From: JADHLJ01 sp038116915
GTDB lineage: Bacteria; Pseudomonadota; Alphaproteobacteria; Thalassobaculales; Thalassobaculaceae
Length of the DNA stretch: 47,557 nt
Reading direction: 5' to 3'
NCBI GenBank assembly: GCA_038116915.1
Contig: JAYOEU010000009.1
Span: 1 to 47,557 of the forward strand
Position numbers and translations under genes: made by a program. Every line of letters begins with the position of its first letter. Position 1 is the first letter of the stretch. Under the pieces are notes generated by a model. It ran no database searches. It was given only the letters and a program-made list of their open reading frames with translations, and was not told the DNA's origin. This document shows positions 26,649-35,216 of this stretch, piece after piece.

Positions 26649-27566
26649 CTATTCAAGACGGATTTCGACCCGCCGGTTCTCTTGCTCGCGGACGCCGTCC
26701 GGAGTCGGGACGCGTGGGTCGGACTCGCCGCGGCCGCTGGTTTTGATCGTGCCGGTCTTAATACCATGCTGCTCCAGGTAGGTGCGGACCGAGACCGCGC
26801 GCTTCTCGGAGAGCTTCTGGTTGTAGTTCGTCGAGCCGGCCCGGTCGGCATGTCCGATCAGGGTGACGACCTTGCCCTTGAGTTTCGAGAAGGCATCCAC
26901 CACGCGGTCCAGAATACCGGCGGAGTCATTGCGGATCGCCGTCTTGTCGAAGTCGAAGAACACGAGATAGTCACGCGCCGGAGGCTCCGCGGCGGCTGCG
27001 GGCGCCGGTTTCGCGGCCGGAGCGCTCGCCGCGGCGGGCACCGGAGCGGGCTTCAATGCCTTCTGCAGCGCCGCCAGACTGGTCTCGAATCCGGACCAGC
27101 AGTAGGCAATGCGCTCGGTCTGCCAGTTTTCCTCCTGCTCCTCCGCCCAGCACTCGAAGAAGGTCTGAGCCCGCGAGGCCAGTGCCGGCGCCTTTTCCGG
27201 TCCGCCATCGGCGAAGGCCGCCCGAAGGTCGCTCATGCCCTTGTTGAAACGCGCCACGGCGCCGGCCGGCAATTGCCAATGCTCCAGCGGCGACAGGTCG
27301 GGAGTTTTGTCGCCGGCCGCCTGTTTGGCCTTGGCGGCATGAAAACCGGCATCCCGCCAGTCATATTCGACATTGCGCTCGTATTCCGCGAAGGACAGGT
27401 AGTCCTCTCGGAGCGCATTGTTGAACGCATTTTTGGCGATTGTAGCCTTGGTGGCGGCGATATCGCCGTCCGCCGTGAAGGCACCGCCGCCGAGGTTGGT
27501 TCCCGCGCACCCGGCCAGCGCGACCACCGCGCTTGCACCAATCATGGCGGCTCTGAGGGATTTCAT
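26649..27566 (-). CDS. OmpA-family peptidoglycan-binding lipoprotein
   Basis: Outer-membrane-associated lipoprotein of 305 aa. Residues 1-20 form a lipoprotein signal with lipobox LAGC. Residues ~30-180 are a helical region of unknown fold rich in Trp and Ala. An Ala/Pro linker at about 182-202 precedes the OmpA/MotB domain at ~205-305: YLVFFDFDKTAIRNDSAGIL, TLIGHADRAGSTNYNQKLSEKRA (Asp and Arg that bind diaminopimelate), TSGRGESDPRVP and ENRRVEI. It should tether the outer membrane to peptidoglycan. I use ATG 27566, since upstream frame has no signal. A hairpin terminator follows the gene. Confidence 0.92.
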   Translation of the reverse strand: MKSLRAAMIGASAVVALAGCAGTNLGGGAFTADGDIAATKATIAKNAFNNALREDYLSFAEYERNVEYDWRDAGFHAAKAKQAAGDKTPDLSPLEHWQLPAGAVARFNKGMSDLRAAFADGGPEKAPALASRAQTFFECWAEEQEENWQTERIAYCWSGFETSLAALQKALKPAPVPAAASAPAAKPAPAAAAEPPARDYLVFFDFDKTAIRNDSAGILDRVVDAFSKLKGKVVTLIGHADRAGSTNYNQKLSEKRAVSVRTYLEQHGIKTGTIKTSGRGESDPRVPTPDGVREQENRRVEIRLE

Positions 27567-28187
27567 GAAGTCACTCCTGAATTTATGAGGTTCGAAACGG
27601 TGGGTTCGGCGCCAACATCGTGGTTCCGGCGGAGCGGGGAATGAAGAACGGATGCCGTGGCTCGAGGGAACGCCAATTTGTGAGGCCCAAAGACCTTCTC
27701 CGTCCGCGGCGTTCAAGGCGCCGAGGCTTGCATTGGTTTCCATTGGAACTCTTGCGCTCATCAAGCGGCGACAACAATCGGCTTGGTCATCCACCGCGCA
27801 CGTGCCGAACCGTGCGTTCACGGGATCAGCCCATTCTGGTTGGAATTGAGCGTTCGCCCGCTGATCGGAACAGATATGGGCGGCTCACGGGTAAATACAA
27901 GGCGGCTGGACCGCGGATCTGAAAATCGCCTGCCCGTCAGCGCCAAAATTGCTGTTCGGTCTGGAGATGGCTTTCCTGCCGTGTCGGCGGGTGTCAAAAG
28001 CTTGAGGACACATTGAACCTTTCGCCACCCAGAATTTGACGCTCGAAATTTGGGTTTGAGGCGGCCTGATGGGGAGGTGCCCTCGGACCTTCGCAAAAGT
28101 TTTTCCGGCGTCGATTTTTCCGCTTGCGCGATTCACGATCCGGAGAGATAGATTGCGCGGATTGTCCATTTCGGGGAGTGCGGGAGA
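27567..28187. other. Gene-free intergenic region, 621 bp
   Basis: The space between the divergent lipoprotein and DUF882 genes. Short open frames exist on both strands, but none has a good start, ribosome site, signal peptide or recognisable motif. I see no tRNA, strong hairpin or repeat. It must hold promoters for both flanking genes. Confidence 0.6.
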
Positions 28188-28784
28188 TTGTCTTCAGGGG
28201 GACGAGATCAACATAGATTCCGAACGCTTGCCCGCCGCTCATTTCTTGCAACCTGTGCCGCGACTTTCTTGCTGCCTCTCCAGGCGGGCGCGGCGCCGTT
28301 GATGAGCGAAATACCCGGCCCGGTGCCGAGGAAGCGCGAAAGAAAACTCCGCCTACAGCATCTGCACTCCGACGAATCCGTGAACCTCGTTTACTACGAC
28401 GGTGAAAACTATATCCCCGAGGCCCTGCGGCAAATCGACTTTCTGCTGCGGGACTATCGGGATGGAACGACGCATCCGATTGATCCGCAGGTCCTCGATT
28501 ATCTTCACGCCTTGTTGGAAAAGTTGCGGATTCGCGAGACCGCCGGGATTGTGTGCGGTTACCGCTCCCCGCGCTCCAACGCGCTCCTGCTCGCCAAGGG
28601 CAAAGGTGGTGCGAAGCGGAGTCTGCACCTGGAGGGCCGGGCGATCGACGTTCGATTGAAGACCCGCACGGTAGACGAAATGGCCCGCGCCGCGCTCAGC
28701 CTGAAGCGTGGCGGGGTTGGTAAGTACTCAAGGGCAAAGTTCATTCATATCGATACCGGCGACTTCCGGACCTGGGGCAGTTGA
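28188..28784 (+). CDS. DUF882 / YcbK-like exported peptidase M15-fold protein
   Basis: A 198-aa protein of the DUF882 (YcbK) family, a group with the peptidase M15 fold linked to cell-wall maturation. The N terminus carries a twin-arginine-like signal (TLARRSFLATCAATFLLP). Family motifs are HSDESVNLVYYDG, IVCGYRSPRSNALL, SLHLEGRAIDVR (His and Asp as zinc ligands) and KFIHIDTGDFRTW (His). The start is a TTG at 28188 with GGGGAG 9 nt upstream. No better in-frame ATG precedes the signal. It should act in the periplasm, perhaps on peptidoglycan. Its last 40 bp overlap the end of opgH on the other strand. Confidence 0.88.
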   Translation: MSSGGRDQHRFRTLARRSFLATCAATFLLPLQAGAAPLMSEIPGPVPRKRERKLRLQHLHSDESVNLVYYDGENYIPEALRQIDFLLRDYRDGTTHPIDPQVLDYLHALLEKLRIRETAGIVCGYRSPRSNALLLAKGKGGAKRSLHLEGRAIDVRLKTRTVDEMARAALSLKRGGVGKYSRAKFIHIDTGDFRTWGS

Positions 28785-30940
28785 GAGCCGGTATTATCGG
28801 GGGGCTCCGCCGCTGTAAGGCTGGCGAGCCTGTCGAACAGGTTGCGATCCCGCAACAAGGCCATCCTTTCCGCCGTATTGAACCAGCCCAGGGCTTCGGC
28901 GCGCGATGTGGCTTCGGTGATTTTCGCGGCCGAGGTCAGGAGCGAGATGTCCGGCGTGCCCGGGATATGGCGCTTGCCCTCTCCTGATAGCGTAAAATGC
29001 TGATCCGCCCCGATAGCATCGCCAAGAAGTGTTTCCAGTGAAATTCCGTCGAGATCGGCTCTTGCTGAAATTCGGGCGTCCCGGGCCTTGATCAGCGGTT
29101 CCGGCGGGTTTGATTCGTCGGTTGTGGTGAAAAGACCGGTCCGCTTGATCCAATGCCCGATCCTCGGGTCGCCGCTGGCCCAGGATATCGGAACCGCAAG
29201 CAACCAGCCGGCGAGAATCGGCGATAGCCAGGCGGCGACTTTCGGCGAGATGAAAAGCATCGCGATGAACACGACGAGCCCGAACAAGGTGTGTCCGGTA
29301 TGGTTCGCCAATGCGTCAAGAAAACTGAGCGAGCCGGCGTCGCGGCGCTGCGGGGCCCAGCCTGAATCGCGTCCCCGCAGGATGTCCCAGACATGCCTGG
29401 ACTGGATCAGCATGAGGATGGGGGCCATCAGTCCCGAAAGCACGATCTCCAGGGCCCAGCTTGGAAAAATCAGAAGCAGCTGCCGCCAGGATGCCTGAGC
29501 GCAGAGGGAGACGACCTGCCGGATGAGGCCGATGATCTTGGGCAGAAACAAGGCGAGCATCGTTAGCCCGAAGATCCAGAGCATGCGTTCGCTGTCGAAC
29601 CGCGGCCATGTGGGGAACAATTGGAAGGCTTCGGTGAAGTATTTCGGCCTGAGGATGCTGGCTTGCGTCACCAGGGTCAGGCCGACGCCGATCAGAAGCA
29701 GCCAAAGCGGCGAGGCAATGTAGCTCATGACACCCATGGCGAAATGCATCCGGCTCGGCCAGGCGAGCCGCTTGGCACCGATAACCGCGAGGTGCTGGAG
29801 ATTGCCTTGTGTCCAACGCCGGTCCCGGATCGCCGTGTCGGTGAGCGAGGGGGGCGGCCGCTCCCAGGACCCTCCCAGATCCGGCGCCATCACGACTTTC
29901 CACCCGGCCCGGCGCATGAGGGCGGCTTCGACGAAATCGTGGCTCATGATCGTGCCGCCGAACGGCCTGCGTCCCTTGAGGTGCGGCAGGCCGCAGGCTT
30001 CGGCGAATGCCCGGGTCCGTATGATGGCGTTGTGTCCCCAATAGTTTCCGTCCTCGCCTTGCCAGGCGGCGAGGCCATTGGCGACAACCGGGCCGGCGAC
30101 GGCGCCGGCGAATTGCTGCATCCGGGCGAAAACCGTCGCGCCTTCGATCAGAGAGGGTACGGTCTGGATCAGTCCGGCTTGCTCGTCAGCGGCGAGACGG
30201 TCCCGGAGGGCGACCAGTGTTTCCCCCGCCATCAGGCTGTCGGCATCCAAGACGACCAGCGCATCGTACCGCGCGCCCCAACGCTCGACGAATTCCCGCA
30301 GGTTTCCGGATTTGCGGTCCAGGTTTTCCGCCCGGTGCCGGTACCAGACCGCTATTGTGCCGGCGAGAAGCGAACGGAGTCGCGCGACGGCCGCCGTTTC
30401 CCGGACCCAGGCGTCGGGATCCGTGGTGTCGGAAAGGATGAAGATCTCGAACCGCGCGGCTTGCCCAAGGCTGGCAAGGTCCTTTCCCATTGTTAGCAGC
30501 GCCGCAGTGGTCGCGGCCGCATCCTCGTTGTAGACCGGCATGGCAAGGCACGTCATGCCGAAATCCGACGCGGCGGCGGTCTTCGGGCGGGTTCCCGGCA
30601 GCAGCCCGGCCAGCGCGGTCGTGGCGGCCAACGCGATCCATCCGAAGGTGACGGAAAAGAGAATGACCAGCACCGCCTGCAGGCCGGTAATCTCGCCGAC
30701 CGCTACCGCTTTAATCATCTGATGGGTGGCGGCGGCAGTCATGGCGGCGGCGCCGCCGAAGGAAATCAGCCGCGCGAGGCGTATCCGCCAGTCAACCGCG
30801 CCGGTGGAACGTGCCGCCCGGGCTGAATCAAGATCCTGCGTCGGCATCGCGAGCGGAGCGCGGGGAGGAACCGCGCTCAGATGCGACGTGATGGCTCTTG
30901 ATTCACGAACGGCTACGGACGGGTCCATCGGTACAGCCAT
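28745..30940 (-). CDS. opgH: Glucans biosynthesis glucosyltransferase OpgH (MdoH)
   Basis: Inner-membrane family 2 glucosyltransferase of 731 aa that makes the linear beta-1,2-glucan backbone of osmoregulated periplasmic glucans from UDP-glucose. Two N-terminal membrane helices (~55-110) precede the catalytic domain: LAMPVYNEDAA, the VLDADSLMAGETL D-x-D motif, GTIMSHDFVEAALMRRAGW, and RDRRWTQGNLQH (the RRW acceptor motif). Several C-terminal helices follow. The ATG at 30940 lies inside the end of the upstream opgD gene (28-bp overlap), so the two are coupled. Homologous OpgH proteins are about 700-850 aa. Confidence 0.94.
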   Translation of the reverse strand: MAVPMDPSVAVRESRAITSHLSAVPPRAPLAMPTQDLDSARAARSTGAVDWRIRLARLISFGGAAAMTAAATHQMIKAVAVGEITGLQAVLVILFSVTFGWIALAATTALAGLLPGTRPKTAAASDFGMTCLAMPVYNEDAAATTAALLTMGKDLASLGQAARFEIFILSDTTDPDAWVRETAAVARLRSLLAGTIAVWYRHRAENLDRKSGNLREFVERWGARYDALVVLDADSLMAGETLVALRDRLAADEQAGLIQTVPSLIEGATVFARMQQFAGAVAGPVVANGLAAWQGEDGNYWGHNAIIRTRAFAEACGLPHLKGRRPFGGTIMSHDFVEAALMRRAGWKVVMAPDLGGSWERPPPSLTDTAIRDRRWTQGNLQHLAVIGAKRLAWPSRMHFAMGVMSYIASPLWLLLIGVGLTLVTQASILRPKYFTEAFQLFPTWPRFDSERMLWIFGLTMLALFLPKIIGLIRQVVSLCAQASWRQLLLIFPSWALEIVLSGLMAPILMLIQSRHVWDILRGRDSGWAPQRRDAGSLSFLDALANHTGHTLFGLVVFIAMLFISPKVAAWLSPILAGWLLAVPISWASGDPRIGHWIKRTGLFTTTDESNPPEPLIKARDARISARADLDGISLETLLGDAIGADQHFTLSGEGKRHIPGTPDISLLTSAAKITEATSRAEALGWFNTAERMALLRDRNLFDRLASLTAAEPPDNTGSQLPQVRKSPVSI

Positions 30941-32427
30941 GTTTCACTGATCGGACGGCCGGCTTGGATCAGCGCCAACCTGAGCTCGATCAGACTTTCG
31001 TCGCCGGTATCGAGTTCGAAGGTCACTCGAAAGGTCTTGCCGAACGGATTGTGGCGACCGGCAACGTTGGAGATTTTTCCCGCCGAGGCGAATGTCGAAA
31101 CCTCGGGCTCGGATCCCGCGGCAGGCATGTCCGCGAAATCCACGACGAATTGCCGCCGCTTCTTGTCGAAACTGAGGCCTCCGCGTGACGTCACGGCCTT
31201 GGCAAGTGGCGCCGGATCAGGCGGTGTATCGCACCAGTGCAGCCTGTAGGTCAGGTTGTAGGGCCGGTTGGCGCGGATCGTCTCATTCGGTCTCCAGAAG
31301 GCGACGATGTTGTCGTTCGTCTCTTCGTCGCTTGGAATTTCAACCAGAATCAGCGCGCCGGCTCCCCAGTCTCCGATCGGCTCGACCCAGGTTGAAGGCC
31401 TAAGTTCGAACCGGGAATCAATGTCCTGATACTCCGAGAACGCACGCGCGCGTTGCACCAGACCGAAACCGCGGGGGTTGCGGTCGAGAAACGCCGAGAC
31501 CTGAAGCCGTGACGGGTTCGCCAACGGCCGCAGGATCCGCTCCCCCGTTCCCGTCAGAATTTGCAATCCGTTGGAATCATGGACGGCCGGTCGAGAATCA
31601 TCATGTCCCGACCGTGCCAGGCCATTGAACATGAACATCGACGTCAGTGGCGCGAGGCCCACCTTGTTTAAATCCACTCGGGGAAACAGGACCAGTTCGA
31701 CATCGGTGATGGTGGTCTCGCCCGGCCGAAGAGTAAACCGGTAGGCGCCCGTGGTGGATGGGCTGTCGAGCAGAGCGAAGGCCACCATGCTGTTCGCCCC
31801 AGGCTGCGGCCGTATCAGCCAGAAGCGCCTGAACCGTGGAAATTCCTCGCCACTTTGTTCCGCCGTGTTAAGCGCCAGACCACGCGCCGAAAGACCGTAG
31901 TGCTGTCCCTTGGCGATCGCACGAAAATAGCTGGCACCATGGAAGACCACGAACTCGTCCATAACGTCCGGCCGGTTGAATGCGTTCCGCGCCCGGAAGC
32001 CGGAGAAGTATAGGTTGGAGGCGTTTTTCGCAGGCGCCGTCAGCGATCCGTAGTCGAACAACTCGGTATTGAACGGCAAGGCGCGGGCGATGTCGTTTTC
32101 CACAAGGTCGATCCCGACAGGCGTGTGGAAATTGAATCCGGAATGAAACAGATCGACCGTGAAAGCCGAGTTGGCATCCTTGAAGAGCGCCTTTTCCGGC
32201 TTGAATTGGATATTTTGATACTGATCGTATGTCATCGACTCCAAGGAGGCCGGCAACGCGATCTGAGGGTCCGAGTGCGGAGCGCGGGACAGAGCCTCGG
32301 CCATATCCATCACTGCGCCGAAATCCCAGGTCGCGGGTTTGGTGGCGGCAATCGACACGCGCGTCGCGGCAAGGGCGGGCAAGGCTGCCGCCGCAGTCTT
32401 CAGAAACGCACGACGTGTGATCGACAT
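30913..32427 (-). CDS. opgD: Periplasmic glucan biosynthesis protein OpgD/OpgG family (Tat-exported)
   Basis: A 504-aa periplasmic glucan biosynthesis protein. The N terminus has a twin-arginine signal, SITRRAFLKTAAAALPALA, as in OpgD rather than the Sec-exported OpgG. The mature part matches the MdoG domain: YDQYQNIQFKPEKAL, FNFHTPVGIDLVEN, FSGFRARNAFNRPDVMDEFVVFHGASYFRAI, FPRFRRFWL, and the C-terminal NLTYRLHWC. The family branches or trims the glucan made by OpgH in the periplasm. The gene precedes opgH with a 28-bp overlap. Because one protein serves here for the usual G and D paralogues, the symbol opgD is a best fit based on the Tat signal. Confidence 0.9.
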   Translation of the reverse strand: MSITRRAFLKTAAAALPALAATRVSIAATKPATWDFGAVMDMAEALSRAPHSDPQIALPASLESMTYDQYQNIQFKPEKALFKDANSAFTVDLFHSGFNFHTPVGIDLVENDIARALPFNTELFDYGSLTAPAKNASNLYFSGFRARNAFNRPDVMDEFVVFHGASYFRAIAKGQHYGLSARGLALNTAEQSGEEFPRFRRFWLIRPQPGANSMVAFALLDSPSTTGAYRFTLRPGETTITDVELVLFPRVDLNKVGLAPLTSMFMFNGLARSGHDDSRPAVHDSNGLQILTGTGERILRPLANPSRLQVSAFLDRNPRGFGLVQRARAFSEYQDIDSRFELRPSTWVEPIGDWGAGALILVEIPSDEETNDNIVAFWRPNETIRANRPYNLTYRLHWCDTPPDPAPLAKAVTSRGGLSFDKKRRQFVVDFADMPAAGSEPEVSTFASAGKISNVAGRHNPFGKTFRVTFELDTGDESLIELRLALIQAGRPISETWLYRWTRP

Positions 32428-32580
32428 CTAGGAGGTACTCCGACCCGTCAGGATCTTTGTGCGATGCGCGGAACGCGGGTGCTGGCCAAACCCGCCGTAT
32501 AATTGTTGCGAACCGGCACGCTCAATACTCCTGAATTCGAGGAGCGGAAACACCTTTCTTTAAACGTGCCCGCTAGGCCT

Positions 32581-32958
32581 TCAATCCACCGGATCGAACC
32601 AGAGGGTACAGGCATAGCGGCGGCAGATTTCTTCGCCTGGAGGAATCGCCCGATTGGCGCGCAGTTCGACAAGCCAGCCGGTCTTCTCATCGTGACGATA
32701 CTCGGTATCGACGTTCGGCGTCTCGGAATGATTGCAGAGCATGGCCAGGCCCATGACCACCAGACCCTCGGCTTCGCTTTCGGGGTGCGCGAAGTAATAG
32801 TCGTCCACGATCGTGCCGATCATCGCCTTGGCGTCCGCCGCGCCCAGCGGGATCGTCGGCGCGGTTTCCAGAAGATCTCCCGTGGCAAAGGCAGTGGTGG
32901 CGAAGACGCCCCGGCCCTTGCCCGGGACGGCCCGGATTTCAAGTCCGTGACTCCTCAT
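32581..32958 (-). CDS. SET-domain lysine methyltransferase-like protein
   Basis: A 125-aa protein that is a minimal SET domain and nothing else. Motifs are KGRGVFATTAFATGDLLE (entry strand), GLAMLCNHSETPNVD (the NHS..PN motif that binds S-adenosylmethionine and forms the pseudo-knot), and PPGEEICRRYACTLWF (the GEE...Y motif, with Tyr as the likely active-site residue). SET enzymes methylate lysine side-chain amines, and bacterial stand-alone forms have mostly unknown targets. Its ATG overlaps the stop of the upstream acetyltransferase-deacetylase fusion by 4 bp (ATGA), so it is the last gene of the coupled kamA operon. The target could be a protein lysine or the small amine made by this operon. 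Confidence 0.88.
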   Translation of the reverse strand: MRSHGLEIRAVPGKGRGVFATTAFATGDLLETAPTIPLGAADAKAMIGTIVDDYYFAHPESEAEGLVVMGLAMLCNHSETPNVDTEYRHDEKTGWLVELRANRAIPPGEEICRRYACTLWFDPVD

Positions 32959-35216
32959 GCACTCAATCCCTTACGGAAGATGGCCTTGCCGTCGCCCGGC
33001 CGGTAGAAGTCGGCGAACTCCGCCGCGAGCACGTAGCCCTTCGACTGATAGAAGCGGCGGGTCGGCTCGTAGAGCTCAACCGTCGAGGTATCGACGAAAA
33101 CCTGCTCGGCGCCGGCGCGGTGCATCGCGGTTTCGGAGCGGGCGAGGATCTGGCCGCCCAGCCCCTTGCCCTGATGATCCGGATGCACGGCGATCCAGTA
33201 GAGATCCCAACTCGTCTCGGAGCCGGGAATGCGTCCGAAACAGGCGAAACCCAGAAGCGTGTCGCCCTGCTCGACGAGGACGAACTCGTAGCCGGATGCC
33301 CGGCCGCGGGCGATCCGTTCGGCGCCGAGTTCCTCGGCGATGGCGGTTTCCTCGGCCGAGAATTTTCCGGTCGCGGCAACCAGTTGTCTGAGACGCTGCG
33401 GATCGGAGGCTCGAACCGAGTTGCGCCAAGTGGTCCGGCCCCTCCCGTCATGCCGTTTCGCGGGTTGCCGGGGATTCCGGCGGACCCGTTCCTGGCCTTC
33501 CGACAGACCGCGGAAGAATTCGCGGGCATTGGCGCCGATCGTCCGCATGCGGTAGCCACCCTCCTGAATGATCACGGTCGGATAGCCGGCATCGCCGATC
33601 ATCTCGCCGATGCGGTGGAAATCGGTGGGCCGGTTCGCCCAGGTCCCGGTCGGATCGCCTCGGCCGGTATCGAACCCGAGGGAAAGCACCAGATGGGTGG
33701 GACCGAACTCGCGTATGCGGTCAAGCGCCTTGGTCAGCGTCTCGCGGTACATCTCGGGCGTGACCGTCTCGGGCAGCGGCAGGTTGAGGTTGAAGCCGGC
33801 GCCGGCGTTGCGGCCGGTCTCACCCCGGAATCCGGTGAAATAGGGGTAGGCGAAACTCGGGTCGCCATGGATCGACACCGTCAACACATCGGCGCGCTCA
33901 TAGAAGATGTCCTGCTGACCGTTGCCATGGTGATAGTCGATGTCGAGGATCGCCACGCGACCGAACCGCGCCAGATAATTGGCGGCGATGGCGCCGTTGC
34001 AGAGATAGCAGAATCCTCCGAAGGTGCGCCGCTCGGCGTGATGTCCCGGCGGCCGGACGAGGGCATAGGCGGCAGGGGCGCCGTTGAGAACCAGGTCGGC
34101 GGCGGTCAGCGCGCAATCCACCGCCCGCCGGGCCGCCGGCCAGGCGTTGCGGTTCAGGGGAGTGAAGGTGTCGATGCACCAGTATCCGGCAAGGACCGAG
34201 CGTTCCTTCGGCCGCCGCGCGGCATTGCGCGCCGGAAAGACATAGGGATAGATCGATTTCTTCTCGGGCGCCTCAAGACAGGCGCGCTCCAAATAGTCGA
34301 CCAGGCCCGGATCGTGGACTTCGCGCACCCAGCGGTCGCCGAAGTGGCGGGGCTGTGTCGTGGCGAACAGGCCGGTTTTCTCGCGCTCCGACGCGATGGC
34401 TGGAATGCGCACCGGGCTTTCGACATACCCTCGCTCGCGGATGTGGTGAATATCGTGCTTGTCGTTGACGATCACCGGTATCGGGCGACGGCCGGGAGCC
34501 GGGTCGGCCGCCGGGCCGGGCCGGACGTACCGTGCGGGGCGCGGCGCGAACATGCCGTCGCGGATCGAGTCCAGCACCATGGCGACATAGTCGGGCGGGC
34601 ACAGATCACGGTATTTGCGCTCCAGGATCGCCCGGGTGATCTCACGAAGGTCCTGCGCGCTGGGCAATTCGTGTTTGCCAAGCCCGTCGAAGACAAGGAA
34701 GGGCATATCGGTGTCGCCCGGCGAAATCGGGGCCTGGTAGGCCGTCCCCAGTATCGGAAACGCGCCGAAGCGTTCGTAAAACTTCAGCCGCTGCGCGTTC
34801 TGCCGGCGCGTTGCCGGGTCCGGGCTGGTGTCCGGATCGTCAGGCAGGCATTCGAAATAGAGGCCCTTGGCGTTGAGTTCCGAGGCTTCCTGGCGAATGC
34901 GTTCGTACAGCGCGCCACCGATTCCGGACCCGCTCCGCGCGGTCGGGATGGTCGCGATCATGTCGAGATACGCGAAGGCCAACCGGGGGTCGTGCAACAG
35001 CAGCGCAGCGGCCCGCACCCGCGAGCGCCCGTCCTCGGCGACGAACATTTGGGCGAGGAACTGATGGGTAAACGGGTCGGCGAGTTTCTGCGGCAGTTTT
35101 TCGATCTCGTCCGGATCCATGCCCGAGAATTGCGAGTGCAGGATCGCTTGCGCCTCGGCGACGGCCGCCGCGTTGCCCGGCGCCCGGCTGTCCATGACCT
35201 TGCGAATGCGGAACAT
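32955..35216 (-). CDS. GNAT acetyltransferase - HDAC-family deacetylase - GNAT acetyltransferase fusion
   Basis: A 753-aa three-domain protein. Residues ~1-190 are a GNAT-like domain (RSGSGIGGAL at 94-103, then LKFYERFGAFPI). Residues ~255-575 form a class II HDAC/acetylpolyamine amidohydrolase domain: RPPGHHA with paired His392-His393, DIDYHHGNG with zinc ligands Asp427 and His429, LSLGFDTGRGDP with Asp516, and EGGYR with Tyr555. All catalytic residues are present. Residues ~600-753 are a second GNAT with the acetyl-CoA loop QGKGLGGQ at 682-689. One chain thus carries two acetyl-transfer domains and an amide hydrolase. The likely substrates are amines such as lysine derivatives or polyamines. 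It shares 1 bp with the upstream ATP-grasp gene and 4 bp with the SET gene. Confidence 0.92.
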   Translation of the reverse strand: MFRIRKVMDSRAPGNAAAVAEAQAILHSQFSGMDPDEIEKLPQKLADPFTHQFLAQMFVAEDGRSRVRAAALLLHDPRLAFAYLDMIATIPTARSGSGIGGALYERIRQEASELNAKGLYFECLPDDPDTSPDPATRRQNAQRLKFYERFGAFPILGTAYQAPISPGDTDMPFLVFDGLGKHELPSAQDLREITRAILERKYRDLCPPDYVAMVLDSIRDGMFAPRPARYVRPGPAADPAPGRRPIPVIVNDKHDIHHIRERGYVESPVRIPAIASEREKTGLFATTQPRHFGDRWVREVHDPGLVDYLERACLEAPEKKSIYPYVFPARNAARRPKERSVLAGYWCIDTFTPLNRNAWPAARRAVDCALTAADLVLNGAPAAYALVRPPGHHAERRTFGGFCYLCNGAIAANYLARFGRVAILDIDYHHGNGQQDIFYERADVLTVSIHGDPSFAYPYFTGFRGETGRNAGAGFNLNLPLPETVTPEMYRETLTKALDRIREFGPTHLVLSLGFDTGRGDPTGTWANRPTDFHRIGEMIGDAGYPTVIIQEGGYRMRTIGANAREFFRGLSEGQERVRRNPRQPAKRHDGRGRTTWRNSVRASDPQRLRQLVAATGKFSAEETAIAEELGAERIARGRASGYEFVLVEQGDTLLGFACFGRIPGSETSWDLYWIAVHPDHQGKGLGGQILARSETAMHRAGAEQVFVDTSTVELYEPTRRFYQSKGYVLAAEFADFYRPGDGKAIFRKGLSA

